A DNA stretch of 41,192 bases from Solirubrobacterales bacterium (GCA_020438445.1 JAGQUO010000009.1:1-41192); one strand, 5' to 3'; positions 23,548 to 30,746 are shown, counted from the stretch's first letter. The notes: generated from the letters alone by a model not told the origin. Program-made: numbers and translations.

Positions 23548-24177
23548 GTGACACGGCCATTCCTGCTCTCGCTCGCGCTCGGGCTGCTGATCGCGGCGAC
23601 GGCATCCATCCACGCCGATGCCCATCAGGGCAACCCCAACTACAGATCGGAGATCCGGGGAATCGCCCCCGAGGTTCCCGGGCTCCGGGCCGAGGTCCTC
23701 AACTACGACTCCGACATCGTCCTGACCAACGACAGCGACCGGACCATCGAGGTCGAGGGATACGAGGGCGAGCCATATCTCCGGTTCGCACCGGACGGGA
23801 CGGTCGAGGCGAACCTCAACTCCCCGGCCTACTACCTGAACACCGACCGCTACGGAGACGTGGACGTGCCCGCGGCCGCGGACGCCGGCGCCGCCCCCGA
23901 CTGGAAGGTCGTGGCCGCCGGCGGGGAGTTCTCCTGGCACGACCACCGATCGCACTACATGAGCACCTCGACTCCGCCCCAGGTCACCGACGAGGGACGG
24001 CGGACCAAGATCTTCGACTACGAGATCCCGCTCAGGGTCGATGGCAGGCCCGCCGCCCTCGAGGGCACGCTCTACTGGGTCGGATCGCCCGGCTTTCCGC
24101 TGCTCCCGTTCGTGCTCCTGGGCCTCTTCGCCGCCGGCTCCTTGCTACTGGTCGTCGTCGTCCGGCGGAGGCGGTGA
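23548..24177 (+). CDS. Exported, membrane-anchored protein with predicted N-terminal histidine
   Basis: A 209-residue protein with a signal peptide (1-25), a globular exported part (26-180) and a C-terminal membrane helix (about 184-204) with an arginine tail. The signal ends IHADA, so cleavage would leave H26 (HQGNPNYRSE) at the mature N-terminus. A histidine cluster H131, H133, H136 (FSWHDHRSHYMS) follows later. An N-terminal histidine plus further histidines is the layout of copper histidine-brace proteins, so copper binding is plausible but unproved. I know similar actinobacterial proteins only as hypothetical. The GTG at 23548 has an AAGGGGG ribosome binding site. It diverges from the operon that encodes the second predicted N-terminal-His protein. 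Confidence 0.78.
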   Translation: MTRPFLLSLALGLLIAATASIHADAHQGNPNYRSEIRGIAPEVPGLRAEVLNYDSDIVLTNDSDRTIEVEGYEGEPYLRFAPDGTVEANLNSPAYYLNTDRYGDVDVPAAADAGAAPDWKVVAAGGEFSWHDHRSHYMSTSTPPQVTDEGRRTKIFDYEIPLRVDGRPAALEGTLYWVGSPGFPLLPFVLLGLFAAGSLLLVVVVRRRR

Positions 24178-24179
24178 GC

Positions 24180-24791
24180 TCAGACGCCGTCGAGCAGGCG
24201 CCAGTTCGCGGCGAACGCCGCCTCCGCGGCGGCGACGACGGCGTCCTCGTCGGCCGGGGTCGCGATCAGCTCCTCGAGGAGCTCGCGCCCCTCGGCTGCG
24301 TGTTCGACGTCGCGGCCCCGATGGACGGTGAAGTAGCGGGTGCCGGACTCCGACTCGACGCCGTAGTGCTCTGCGAGGCCCTCGAGCTTGGTCTTCGAGA
24401 TCGCCGGCTGGCCGCTCTCGATCGCGTAGAGGCGGGCGATGGCGCTGAGCGCGCCGTCCTTCTCGGTCCAGACCTCGACGCACTCGCTCGTCTCGGGCGT
24501 CGCCGCCGCACCGATGTCGCCGCCGACGGCATCGACGAAGCCGTCCCACATCGCGACGTGGGCATGCTCCTCCTCCGCGTGGGAGGCGAGCTCGGGGTGA
24601 TCCGGCAGCTCCCCGGCCGCCGTCGCCGAGAGCTCGGCGATCGCCGTCACGGCGTGCCGGTACTGGCCCGAATAGCGCGCCAGCTCGTCCGGGCTCAGCT
24701 CGCCGGCCGACCAGCGGACGTAGAAGGGGTGCTGGAGGACGTCGTGCCTCGCGCGTGCCTGCTCGATGCGGTCCCAGACGGTGTCGGCCAT
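24180..24791 (-). CDS. Haem-oxygenase-fold enzyme, TenA/PqqC/CADD type
   Basis: An all-helical 203-residue protein of the TENA/PqqC superfamily. E125 (LYAIESGQ) and the triad H157, D161, H164 (VHRGRDVEH) keep the same spacing as E142, H174, D178, H181, the dimetal ligands of chlamydial CADD. Other acid and histidine candidates lie in 64-78 (DHPELASHAEEEHAH). This favours a CADD-like di-iron oxygenase, the type that makes p-aminobenzoate from its own tyrosine, over a TenA thiaminase. The ATG at 24791 has GGGAGC upstream, and a TATGCT box lies at 24834-24839. The open frame extends further upstream without homology. It converges with the histidine-rich protein gene. Confidence 0.82.
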   Translation of the reverse strand: MADTVWDRIEQARARHDVLQHPFYVRWSAGELSPDELARYSGQYRHAVTAIAELSATAAGELPDHPELASHAEEEHAHVAMWDGFVDAVGGDIGAAATPETSECVEVWTEKDGALSAIARLYAIESGQPAISKTKLEGLAEHYGVESESGTRYFTVHRGRDVEHAAEGRELLEELIATPADEDAVVAAAEAAFAANWRLLDGV

Positions 24792-24833
24792 GTACCTGCT
24801 CCCTGTTCTCGTGACGTTGGTTACGGGAAAGCG

Positions 24834-24839
24834 AGCATA
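24834..24839 (-). promoter_or_regulatory. Candidate -10 box (TATGCT) of the CADD-like gene
   Basis: TATGCT on the minus strand, 42 bases before the ATG at 24791. The predicted leader of about 35 bases contains the ribosome binding site GGGAGC. Confidence 0.35.
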
Positions 24840-24885
24840 GCCGGACAGCGCGACCGCAGCGGGGGAACTCTGCGATGCTCGCGCC

Positions 24886-25704
24886 TTGCGCCCCGACCGC
24901 GACGACATCGCCATCCCCCCGTTCCCCCCCGGGACCACGTGGATCGGAGCCGAGGAGCCCGTCAGCGAGCGGATGACCGCCCGTTCGGCACTGCTCGTCC
25001 ACTTCTTCGAGCTCGGCGAGCTGAGCGGAATCCGCACCCTGCCGTTCGTCGCCGGGCTCGCCCGCACCTACGCGGAGAACGGCCTCTCCGTGCTCGGCGT
25101 CCACTCGCCGCGCTCCGATCTCGCGGCGAGCGACGCCGCCCTCGAAGCGGGCCTCGCCCGGCTCGACGTCCCGTTCCCGGTCGGTAACGACGCCGAGCAC
25201 AGGATCTGGCACGCATACGGCTGCCGGGGATGGCCCTCGACCTTCCTCTGGGGGCGCGGCGGGACCCTGCGCTGGGCCCACTTCGGCGAGGGCGCCTACC
25301 ACGAGACCGAAGCAGCGGTCCGCACCGAGCTCGCCGGCGGCGAGGGCCACGATCTTCCCGAGCCGGTGGTCGGGCCGCCGCCCGACGGGCGCCAGCCGCG
25401 GATCGGCAGGCCGAGCGACGAGGTCTTTCCGGGCGGCGCCCACGACGCGCCCTGGACGCCGTCGCAACCGGGCGAGCCGCTGGAGGTCGAGTATGCGGGC
25501 GCCGGGGCTTGGGCTGCTCTCGACGGAGACGGGACGGTCGATCTCAGCGTCGACGGCGAGCCGACCGGTGAGATCGTCCTCGGCGGCCCCGGGCTCTACG
25601 AGCTCAGCGGTCATCCCGTGCACGGGATGCACGAGGTGCGGCTCGACTTCGACGGTGACGTCAGGGTCTGGTCGCTGGCATTCAGCCCGGGACCCGAGGG
25701 CTGA
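24886..25704 (+). CDS. Thioredoxin-fold protein without active-site cysteines, with C-terminal beta domain
   Basis: A 272-residue protein whose first 150 residues follow the TlpA/DipZ-type thioredoxin fold: ALLVHFFELGELSGIRTLPFV (strand and active-site helix), a LSVLGVHSPR strand, and YGCRGWPSTFLWGRGG with the cis-proline loop. Where relatives have CxxC (compare the DipZ-type WTYSCVNCLRTLP) this protein has ELGELSG, so it cannot do dithiol chemistry. The remainder (about 190-272) is a beta-rich domain like the one attached to DipZ thioredoxin domains. No signal peptide is seen, so it is probably cytoplasmic. The start is uncertain: the TTG at 24886 fits the frame, but its ribosome binding site is poor. 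Confidence 0.75.
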   Translation: MRPDRDDIAIPPFPPGTTWIGAEEPVSERMTARSALLVHFFELGELSGIRTLPFVAGLARTYAENGLSVLGVHSPRSDLAASDAALEAGLARLDVPFPVGNDAEHRIWHAYGCRGWPSTFLWGRGGTLRWAHFGEGAYHETEAAVRTELAGGEGHDLPEPVVGPPPDGRQPRIGRPSDEVFPGGAHDAPWTPSQPGEPLEVEYAGAGAWAALDGDGTVDLSVDGEPTGEIVLGGPGLYELSGHPVHGMHEVRLDFDGDVRVWSLAFSPGPEG

Positions 25705-25710
25705 CGCCGC

Positions 25711-26082
25711 TCAGGGGCTGACGACCATGGTCAGGCTGTCGTCCTCATGGGCCGAGCACTCGACCTCGTAGGTTCCGGCGCGATTGAGGGGGATCGTCAG
25801 CGTCTGGCCGGGATTGACGGGGAACCCGCTGACCACCTGAAGCTCGGCGTCGTGGTTGGTGACCTCGACGGTGTCGCCGACGGTGCCCTCGATCCGCTGC
25901 GGTACGCCCGGTACGTCCTTGCCCGCGTCGACGAGCTTCGACGCGCCCGCGGGGATGTCGAAGCGGATCGTCTCCCCGCTTTCCGCGGGCTCCTGCGAGC
26001 CGCAGGCGGCCAGCACCGCCGCGACGGCCACGAGGGCCGTCGCGGCGGCGGCCGCGCTCCTACTCAGCGCGAGCCGTCGCAT
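25711..26082 (-). CDS. Cupredoxin-like lipoprotein
   Basis: A 123-residue exported protein. The lipobox LAAC (C27) is followed by a beta-sandwich. Probable blue-copper ligands are H77 (VTNHDAELQ), C109 and H112 (VECSAHEDD) and M119, giving H...C-x2-H-x6-M, close to the C-x2-H-x4-M of plastocyanin-like proteins. It may carry electrons or copper between the membrane and the PCuAC and SCO proteins encoded just upstream. Its start at 26082 lies 23 bases inside the end of the PCuAC gene, so translation is coupled. It is the last gene of the operon. Confidence 0.85.
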   Translation of the reverse strand: MRRLALSRSAAAAATALVAVAAVLAACGSQEPAESGETIRFDIPAGASKLVDAGKDVPGVPQRIEGTVGDTVEVTNHDAELQVVSGFPVNPGQTLTIPLNRAGTYEVECSAHEDDSLTMVVSP

Positions 26083-26611
26083 CCACCTCGATCTCCCCGG
26101 CCTGCTCGAAGTCGAGCGTCACCGGGATGGTGTCGCCCTCCTCGATCGGCTTCGCCAGGTCGATGAGCATGATGTGGTACCCGCCCGGCTCGAGAGCGAC
26201 GGACTGGCCGGCGGGGACGTCGATCTGATCGACCTCCTTCATTCCCATCATCGCGTCGCCCGAGTCCATCGAGTGGGTCTCGTCCATCGAGTCGGTGGAG
26301 TCCATCGAGTCGTCGGACCCCATCGAGTCGGTGGAATCCATCGATCCCTCATCGGTGGTCTCGTGCAGCTGCGCCTCGGCGGCGACCGAGCTCGGCACCG
26401 ACGCGCCGGTCAGCGTGTCGCCGTCGGGGCTCTGAATCGTCATGTAGACGGCGCCCGCGGTCTGGGTCGGCGTCGTGACGCGCGTCCAGACGTCGGTCAC
26501 GGTGGTCCCGCCCGAGGCGGAGCCGGTGCCGTCGGTGCTGTCGTCGCTGCCGCAGCCGGCGATGGCGATCGCACCCGCGACCGCGACGGACAGGAGGATT
26601 GCCTTCTTCAT
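26060..26611 (-). CDS. PCuAC copper chaperone with Met-hexad repeat loop
   Basis: Periplasmic-type copper(I) carrier that loads the CuA site of cytochrome oxidase together with SCO. The 183-residue protein is a lipoprotein (IAGC, C20). The family motif H...M...HxM is present as H83 (LHETT), a Met segment ending MMGM (121-124), and H146/M148 (GGYHIMLIDL). Between H83 and MMGM the usual short loop is expanded to five hexads of the MDSTDS type, which puts methionines at 91, 97, 103, 109, 115 and 121, exactly six apart. The ATG at 26611 has AGAGG upstream. It lies between the SCO1 and cupredoxin genes. Confidence 0.93.
   Translation of the reverse strand: MKKAILLSVAVAGAIAIAGCGSDDSTDGTGSASGGTTVTDVWTRVTTPTQTAGAVYMTIQSPDGDTLTGASVPSSVAAEAQLHETTDEGSMDSTDSMGSDDSMDSTDSMDETHSMDSGDAMMGMKEVDQIDVPAGQSVALEPGGYHIMLIDLAKPIEEGDTIPVTLDFEQAGEIEVDATARAE
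26252..26341 (-). repeat. Five 18-base tandem repeats coding Met-Asp/Ser hexads
   Basis: Five in-frame 18-base units within the PCuAC gene code MDSTDS, MGSDDS, MDSTDS, MDETHS and MDSGDA. Methionine is invariant in position 1, and acidic or serine residues fill the rest. Confidence 0.85.
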
Positions 26612-26637
26612 TCGTCTTACCTCTTTCGTTTCCGTGA

Positions 26638-27315
26638 TCAGGCCGATTCGGGCCCGTCACCGCTGAGCAGCCGCTCGAGATCCGAGCGGATGTCGTCGGA
26701 GGGGGTCCCGAACGGCCACTCGACGAGCACTCTCCCCGTGTCGTCCACGGCGTAGACCTGTGCCGTGTGGGAGACGTCGTAGTCGCCGTGGCGGTCGGGC
26801 TTCCCGATCTTGCTGGAAGCCCCGAATGCCGTCTCGGCGCGAGCGAGCTCGTCCATGTCGGTGGTTCTGAACGAGTCGAAGCCGTCTGCATCGAAGAAGT
26901 GGCCGAGATAGCCGTTGAGGACCTTCGGCGTATCGCGCTCGGGATCGACCGTGACCATTCCGACCTCGACGCGGTCGGCCTGGTCCGCCGGCATCTCCTC
27001 GAGGGCCATGTGAAGGTCCGCGAGCGTGGTCGGGCAGACGTCCGGGCACGACGTGTAGCCGAAGTAGACGAGCATGAGCCCGTCGCCCTCTCCCTCGAGC
27101 CCGGTCATCCGCCCGTCGCCGCCGGGACTCTCGTCCGGCAGCGACACGGTGCCGACCTCGGTCGGGGGTGTCCGTGTCATTCCGTTCAGCTCGGCCTGCT
27201 CGTCGCCGCCGGAGCCGCAGCCCGAGAGGGCGGCGACGCACAGCGCCGCGAGGGCGATGACGCGCACCCGGCTCGCCGGGCGCGCTCGGGACGGTGTGAC
27301 GACCCGATTCCACAT
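26638..27315 (-). CDS. SCO1/SenC copper chaperone lipoprotein
   Basis: Thioredoxin-fold copper chaperone for cytochrome c oxidase CuA assembly. From the ATG at 27315 it has 225 residues: a signal with lipobox LSGC (C33), then copper ligands C90 and C94 (GYTSCPDVCPTTL) and H183 (VSHTAQVYAVD), the full SCO set. VTVDPERDTP, a family signature, is also present. An upstream extension of the frame is arginine-rich and lacks homology, so I reject the start at 27357. It precedes the PCuAC gene by 26 bases, the classical pairing for CuA maturation. Confidence 0.95.
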   Translation of the reverse strand: MWNRVVTPSRARPASRVRVIALAALCVAALSGCGSGGDEQAELNGMTRTPPTEVGTVSLPDESPGGDGRMTGLEGEGDGLMLVYFGYTSCPDVCPTTLADLHMALEEMPADQADRVEVGMVTVDPERDTPKVLNGYLGHFFDADGFDSFRTTDMDELARAETAFGASSKIGKPDRHGDYDVSHTAQVYAVDDTGRVLVEWPFGTPSDDIRSDLERLLSGDGPESA

Positions 27316-27367
27316 CGGTTGACTCCATTCCTCGATTCGCCGTGCGGCATCGAACACCGCGACGGCG

Positions 27368-27390
27368 CGCTCCCGCCGCCGGCGGGAGCG
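27368..27390. terminator. GC-rich hairpin, possible terminator
   Basis: CGCTCCCGCC and GGCGGGAGCG form a perfect 10-base stem with a 3-base loop in the 108-base gap between the two-helix membrane protein gene and SCO1. No T run follows on either strand. It could stop transcripts coming from ispH or act as an mRNA processing or attenuating hairpin before SCO1. Confidence 0.4.
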
Positions 27391-27423
27391 TTGTCACGAC
27401 TCGTTTGCGCGCTCCGTCTGGAG

Positions 27424-27786
27424 CTACGCGCCGGCGATCGCGGGCGGGCCGCGCAGCGGACGGCCGGCGGTGAGCAGGCTCAGCGCCGGTGCGTGATCGG
27501 GGGGCGTCGGGAACCGGCGGCGGAGCGGAGCGCGCCCGAAGGAGCGGCTGCGGTCCAGCCGCTCCGTGAGCGCCACCAGCGCCTCGACGCCGGCGCTCCT
27601 GCCCAGCACGAGCGCGAGGGCGACGAGCAACATCGGCAGGCCCGCGAGCGCATCGAGCGGGCCGCCGCTGAGCGCGCTGAGAAGCGACACTGCGATTCCC
27701 GTCGCGAGCAGGGGCAGCGCGGCGGTGCGCAGTCCCGGGGCGCCGGGTACGGCCGGCGATCGCGGGAATGTCTCGGGTCGGGTCAT
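27424..27786 (-). CDS. Small two-helix membrane protein, paralogue C
   Basis: A 120-residue protein with two hydrophobic stretches (about 21-40 and 46-63). They are followed by LALVLGRSAGVEALVALTERL, which matches LPILALGRPAGIEALERVLAAE of the protein at 23191-23514 and the equivalent part of 22808-23167. An arginine/proline-rich tail completes the shared layout. The proline-rich N-terminus (MTRPETFPRSPAVPGAPG) is particular to this copy. It starts 13 bases after the ispH stop and stands before SCO1. No known family or function. Confidence 0.65.
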   Translation of the reverse strand: MTRPETFPRSPAVPGAPGLRTAALPLLATGIAVSLLSALSGGPLDALAGLPMLLVALALVLGRSAGVEALVALTERLDRSRSFGRAPLRRRFPTPPDHAPALSLLTAGRPLRGPPAIAGA

Positions 27787-27799
27787 CGGATCGGGGCGA

Positions 27800-28771
27800 T
27801 CAGCCGGCGGACGCAGCCAGCTCCGTGCGGATCTGCTTCGGCAGCATGAAGCGGACGTCCTCGTCGATCGCCCGCAACTCGGTGACGTCCTCGGTCCCGC
27901 GGGCGCGGAAAACGTTGACGAGCTCGGTCACCAGCTCCTCGGGCGCGCTCGCGCCCGAGGTGATGCCGAGCGTCTCGACGCCGTCGAGCCACTCCTCCTG
28001 GACCTCTGCGGCCTTGTCGATCAGGTACGAGGGGGTCCCGAGCTCGCGGGTGACGTCGACGAGTCGGTTGGAGTTCGAGGAGTTGCGCGACCCGATCACG
28101 AGCACGAGGTCGCACTCCGCCGCCAGCTGCTTTACGGCGAGCTGGCGGTTGGTCGTCGCGTAACAGATGTCGTCGGACTTCGGGCTCGTGATGTTGGGGA
28201 ACCGCTCGCGGAGGCGGGCGATCACCGCCGCGGTCTCGTCGACCGACAGCGTCGTCTGGGTGATGAAGGCGACCTTGTCGGGGTTCTCGACCTCCAGCCG
28301 ATCGACGTCGTCGGCGGTCTCGACGAGGACGATGGAGTCGGGCGCCTCGCCGGTCGTTCCCTCGACCTCCTCGTGGCCCTCGTGCCCGATCATGATGATC
28401 GTGTAGCCCTGCTCGGCGAACTTACGGGCCTCGACGTGGACCTTGGTGACCAGCGGGCAGGTCGCATCGATCGTCCGCAGCCGGCGCTCGGCGGCATTCG
28501 CATGCACGGCGGGCGAGACGCCGTGGGCGCTGAAGACGACGAGCTCGCCCTCCGGGACCTCGGTCTCCTGGTCGACGAAGATCGCGCCGCGCTCGCTCAG
28601 CTGCTCGACGACGTGCTTATTGTGGACGATCTCCTTGCGGACGTAGACGGGCGCGCCGTGCAGATCGAGAGCGTGCTCGACCGTCTGGACGGCGCGATCG
28701 ACGCCGGCGCAATAGCCACGCGGGGCGGCCAGCAGCAGGCGCCGGGGGACGTTCTCGGACGCTTCGGGCAT
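27800..28771 (-). CDS. ispH: IspH, 4-hydroxy-3-methylbut-2-enyl diphosphate reductase
   Basis: Last step of the MEP pathway: reduces HMBPP to isopentenyl and dimethylallyl diphosphate with a [4Fe-4S] cluster. The 323 residues hold the three cluster cysteines C21 ([12 protein letters not shown]), C105 ([11 protein letters not shown]) and C203 ([10 protein letters not shown]), the histidine motif SAHGVSP, and [14 protein letters not shown] with the catalytic glutamate. [13 protein letters not shown] is the substrate-binding SxN loop. The ATG at 28771 is preceded by TACCCT ending 8 bases upstream, so it is probably leaderless. The enzyme depends on Fe-S assembly, here supplied by the SUF genes nearby. 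Confidence 0.97.
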   Translation of the reverse strand: MPEASENVPRRLLLAAPRGYCAGVDRAVQTVEHALDLHGAPVYVRKEIVHNKHVVEQLSERGAIFVDQETEVPEGELVVFSAHGVSPAVHANAAERRLRTIDATCPLVTKVHVEARKFAEQGYTIIMIGHEGHEEVEGTTGEAPDSIVLVETADDVDRLEVENPDKVAFITQTTLSVDETAAVIARLRERFPNITSPKSDDICYATTNRQLAVKQLAAECDLVLVIGSRNSSNSNRLVDVTRELGTPSYLIDKAAEVQEEWLDGVETLGITSGASAPEELVTELVNVFRARGTEDVTELRAIDEDVRFMLPKQIRTELAASAG

Positions 28772-28779
28772 GGCCCTGA

Positions 28780-28785
28780 AGGGTA
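28780..28785 (-). promoter_or_regulatory. Candidate -10 box (TACCCT) of ispH
   Basis: TACCCT on the minus strand ends 8 bases before the ispH ATG at 28771, with no ribosome binding site between. Confidence 0.4.
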
Positions 28786-28804
28786 GCGGCGGCGGCCGAT
28801 CGCC

Positions 28805-29782
28805 TCAGCCGGGTTGGCCGGGGACGAGATTGCGTGACCAGGGCGCGAGGATCCGGTTCTCGCGTTTCACCACCACGGTCCCCGAGATCCGGTCCGGGAA
28901 TCCGGTCCGGTTGTCCCGGAACAGGATCGGCACCAGGCCGAGGCCGAACGGGATCACGGCGAGCACCGTCGCCCAGAGCCGGCGGAAGGCGCGCCGGACG
29001 CCGATCTCGGGCCTGCCGTCGTGCTCGAGCTGGATGCCCGTGAAGCGCATTCCCGGCGTCTGACCCTCGAACGCCCAGAAGCCGACGAAGTAGATCGCGA
29101 TCGTGACGAACCCGGCGAGCGAGAGCAGGGCCGCGAGCCACGCGGGGATCTTCTCGTCGGTGATCAGCTGCAGGGCGCCCGAGAGCATCGCCGTGAACAG
29201 CGCAAAGCCGGCGGCGATGATCCCCGCGTCGGCGGCGAGGGCGACGCCGCGCCCGATCAGGCCGACGTTCTCGGTCGGCTCGTCCCGCTGCGGCCGGCGC
29301 AGGATCCGGCGGACGATCCGCTCGAGGAAGTCGTCGACGGCACCCGCGGCCCGCGAGATCTGGCGTCCGAGGTCGGCGACCAGACCGACCCCCTGCGAGG
29401 CGAGTGCGGCTCGGACCTCGGGCGCCTCGGCAATCCGCTCGACGAGCATCTGCGCCTTGTCGCTGGCGAGGATGTCCTCCCAGATCCGGTCGGCGACCTC
29501 GCTGTCGATCGCTCGCTTCACCGTGGCCTCGATCCGCTCCTGGTCGAGCGAGGACTCGACCGCGTCGGCGAGCCTGCCATCGTCGATGACCCGGGCGACC
29601 GCGCGCTCGACGGCGGCGCTCTCGAGCGCGCGCACGATCGCCTCCTCGACGGCCACCTCGACCGTCCGGTCCATGCCGGTGGCGCCGGCGAGGCGACCGA
29701 CACCGCGGGCACCGCCCTCGAGCAGACGGCCGCCGATCGGCACCTCGGGTCGCCGGCGACCGTTCGAGTCTCGCTCCGTCAC
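28805..29782 (-). CDS. RDD-family membrane protein with long helical N-terminal region
   Basis: From the GTG at 29782 the protein has 325 residues. The first 190 are soluble and mostly helical, with repeated segments of the type AVARVIDDGRLADAV, ATVKRAIDSEVADRI and RIAEAPEVRAAL, apparently a repeated charged helix of about 25 residues. The C-terminal 120 residues form an RDD domain with three membrane helices (about 207-228, 236-258 and 283-302), containing AFEGQTPGMRFTGI, RRAFRRLWATVLAV and RDNRTGFPDRISGTVVV. RDD proteins have been linked to ion exchange, but the role here is unknown. It lies 13 bases after the secreted peptidase gene on the same strand. Confidence 0.83.
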   Translation of the reverse strand: MTERDSNGRRRPEVPIGGRLLEGGARGVGRLAGATGMDRTVEVAVEEAIVRALESAAVERAVARVIDDGRLADAVESSLDQERIEATVKRAIDSEVADRIWEDILASDKAQMLVERIAEAPEVRAALASQGVGLVADLGRQISRAAGAVDDFLERIVRRILRRPQRDEPTENVGLIGRGVALAADAGIIAAGFALFTAMLSGALQLITDEKIPAWLAALLSLAGFVTIAIYFVGFWAFEGQTPGMRFTGIQLEHDGRPEIGVRRAFRRLWATVLAVIPFGLGLVPILFRDNRTGFPDRISGTVVVKRENRILAPWSRNLVPGQPG

Positions 29783-29795
29783 AGCGCCGGAAAGG

Positions 29796-30728
29796 CTACT
29801 CCGGTGAGGGGCGTTCGCCGATTCCGGGCAGCGCCTCGAGCACGGCGCCGCCGATGCGGTCGAGGCTGCCGGGGCAGACCTTGCCGAGATCGTCATCGGA
29901 CGTGTGCCACCAGTCGCCGGGGCTCGCCCCGGGCCCGTAGGTGAAATCGATCAGGTCGACGGCGGGTATCCCGGCCTCCAGGAAGGGGGTGTGGTCGTCG
30001 TCGATCCCGCCCGTCCGGCCGTCGAACAGGCCGGGGTCGGCGGCGGCGAACTCCGCGAAGAGGCCTTCGTCGGAGTTCTCCTCCCGGGGAACGGACAGAT
30101 CACAGTCGCCGACCATGTCCAGCAGGACCATCGCCTCGATCCGCTCGATCGGCGGGCTCCCCCGGCGGCCGGTTCGGGCGTAATCGAGGTACTGGCGACT
30201 GCCGCGCAGCCCGCTCGCGTCGAAGTCGCGGCCGGGGAGCGCCTCCTCGCCGTCGAACAGCGCGATCGCGACGGAGGGGCCGGGCATCGGGTTCGGCAGC
30301 GCCCGCGCGAGCTCGAGGACGGCGGCGACGCCGGACGCGCCGTCGTTGGCGCCGGCGAACCCGGGAATGCCGCGGACGGTGTCGTGATGGGCGCCGAGTA
30401 CGACGTAGCCGTCGCCGCGACCGGGAATCGTGCCGACGACGTTGCGCAGCGGGCGCTGGATCCTCACATCGCGGACGCCGGCTCGCCGCAGCTCGCGCGC
30501 GAGATCGGCGGTCAGCCTGCGGCTCGCAGCCGAGCCCGCCGGGCGCGGGCCGAGGCCGACCTGGGCGCGCAGGTCGGCGAACGCCCGGCCGCCGTCGAAG
30601 CCGTCGGAGGCGTATCCGGGAGGCCCGGACCCGGTGTCGTTCCCGCAGCCACCCGTCGGCAGGGCGAGCAGGGCGGCCGCGAGAAGCCCGCAGACGGCCG
30701 CTCGGGGGCGGTGGCGGGGCTCGGACAT
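29796..30728 (-). CDS. Secreted M28-family zinc peptidase lipoprotein (aminopeptidase or glutaminyl cyclase-like)
   Basis: A 310-residue lipoprotein (lipobox TGGC, about C28). The zinc-binding residues of the M28 fold are visible in order: H and D in LGAHHDTV, D in GANDGASG, E-E in ALFDGEEAL, D in VLLDMVGDCD and H in DWWHTSDDDLGK. Short length and the WWHTSDD motif also fit bacterial glutaminyl cyclases of the same fold, so cyclase activity is possible. I chose the ATG at 30728, which is preceded by TAACGT ending 7 bases upstream. The open frame continues far upstream across the divergent acyltransferase gene, but that part is not coding. Confidence 0.87.
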   Translation of the reverse strand: MSEPRHRPRAAVCGLLAAALLALPTGGCGNDTGSGPPGYASDGFDGGRAFADLRAQVGLGPRPAGSAASRRLTADLARELRRAGVRDVRIQRPLRNVVGTIPGRGDGYVVLGAHHDTVRGIPGFAGANDGASGVAAVLELARALPNPMPGPSVAIALFDGEEALPGRDFDASGLRGSRQYLDYARTGRRGSPPIERIEAMVLLDMVGDCDLSVPREENSDEGLFAEFAAADPGLFDGRTGGIDDDHTPFLEAGIPAVDLIDFTYGPGASPGDWWHTSDDDLGKVCPGSLDRIGGAVLEALPGIGERPSPE

Positions 30729-30746
30729 GCGCGATACGTTAGGGCC
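30729..30746. promoter_or_regulatory. Bidirectional promoter with a shared symmetric -10 box
   Basis: TACGTTA at 30735-30741 reads TACGTT on the plus strand, ending 6 bases before the ATG at 30747. It reads TAACGT on the minus strand, ending 7 bases before the ATG at 30728. The two boxes overlap by five bases, and the gap between the genes is only 18 bases. Both transcripts must be leaderless. Confidence 0.55.

Noticed and set aside
24792-25067. Longer N-terminus for the CADD-like gene
   Set aside because: The extension is low-complexity, antisense to the thioredoxin-fold gene, and upstream of the likely promoter box at 24834-24839.
25711-27786. Copper resistance (CopA/CopZ-type) operon
   Set aside because: No P-type ATPase, CopZ or multicopper oxidase gene is present; SCO and PCuAC point to oxidase assembly or copper delivery.
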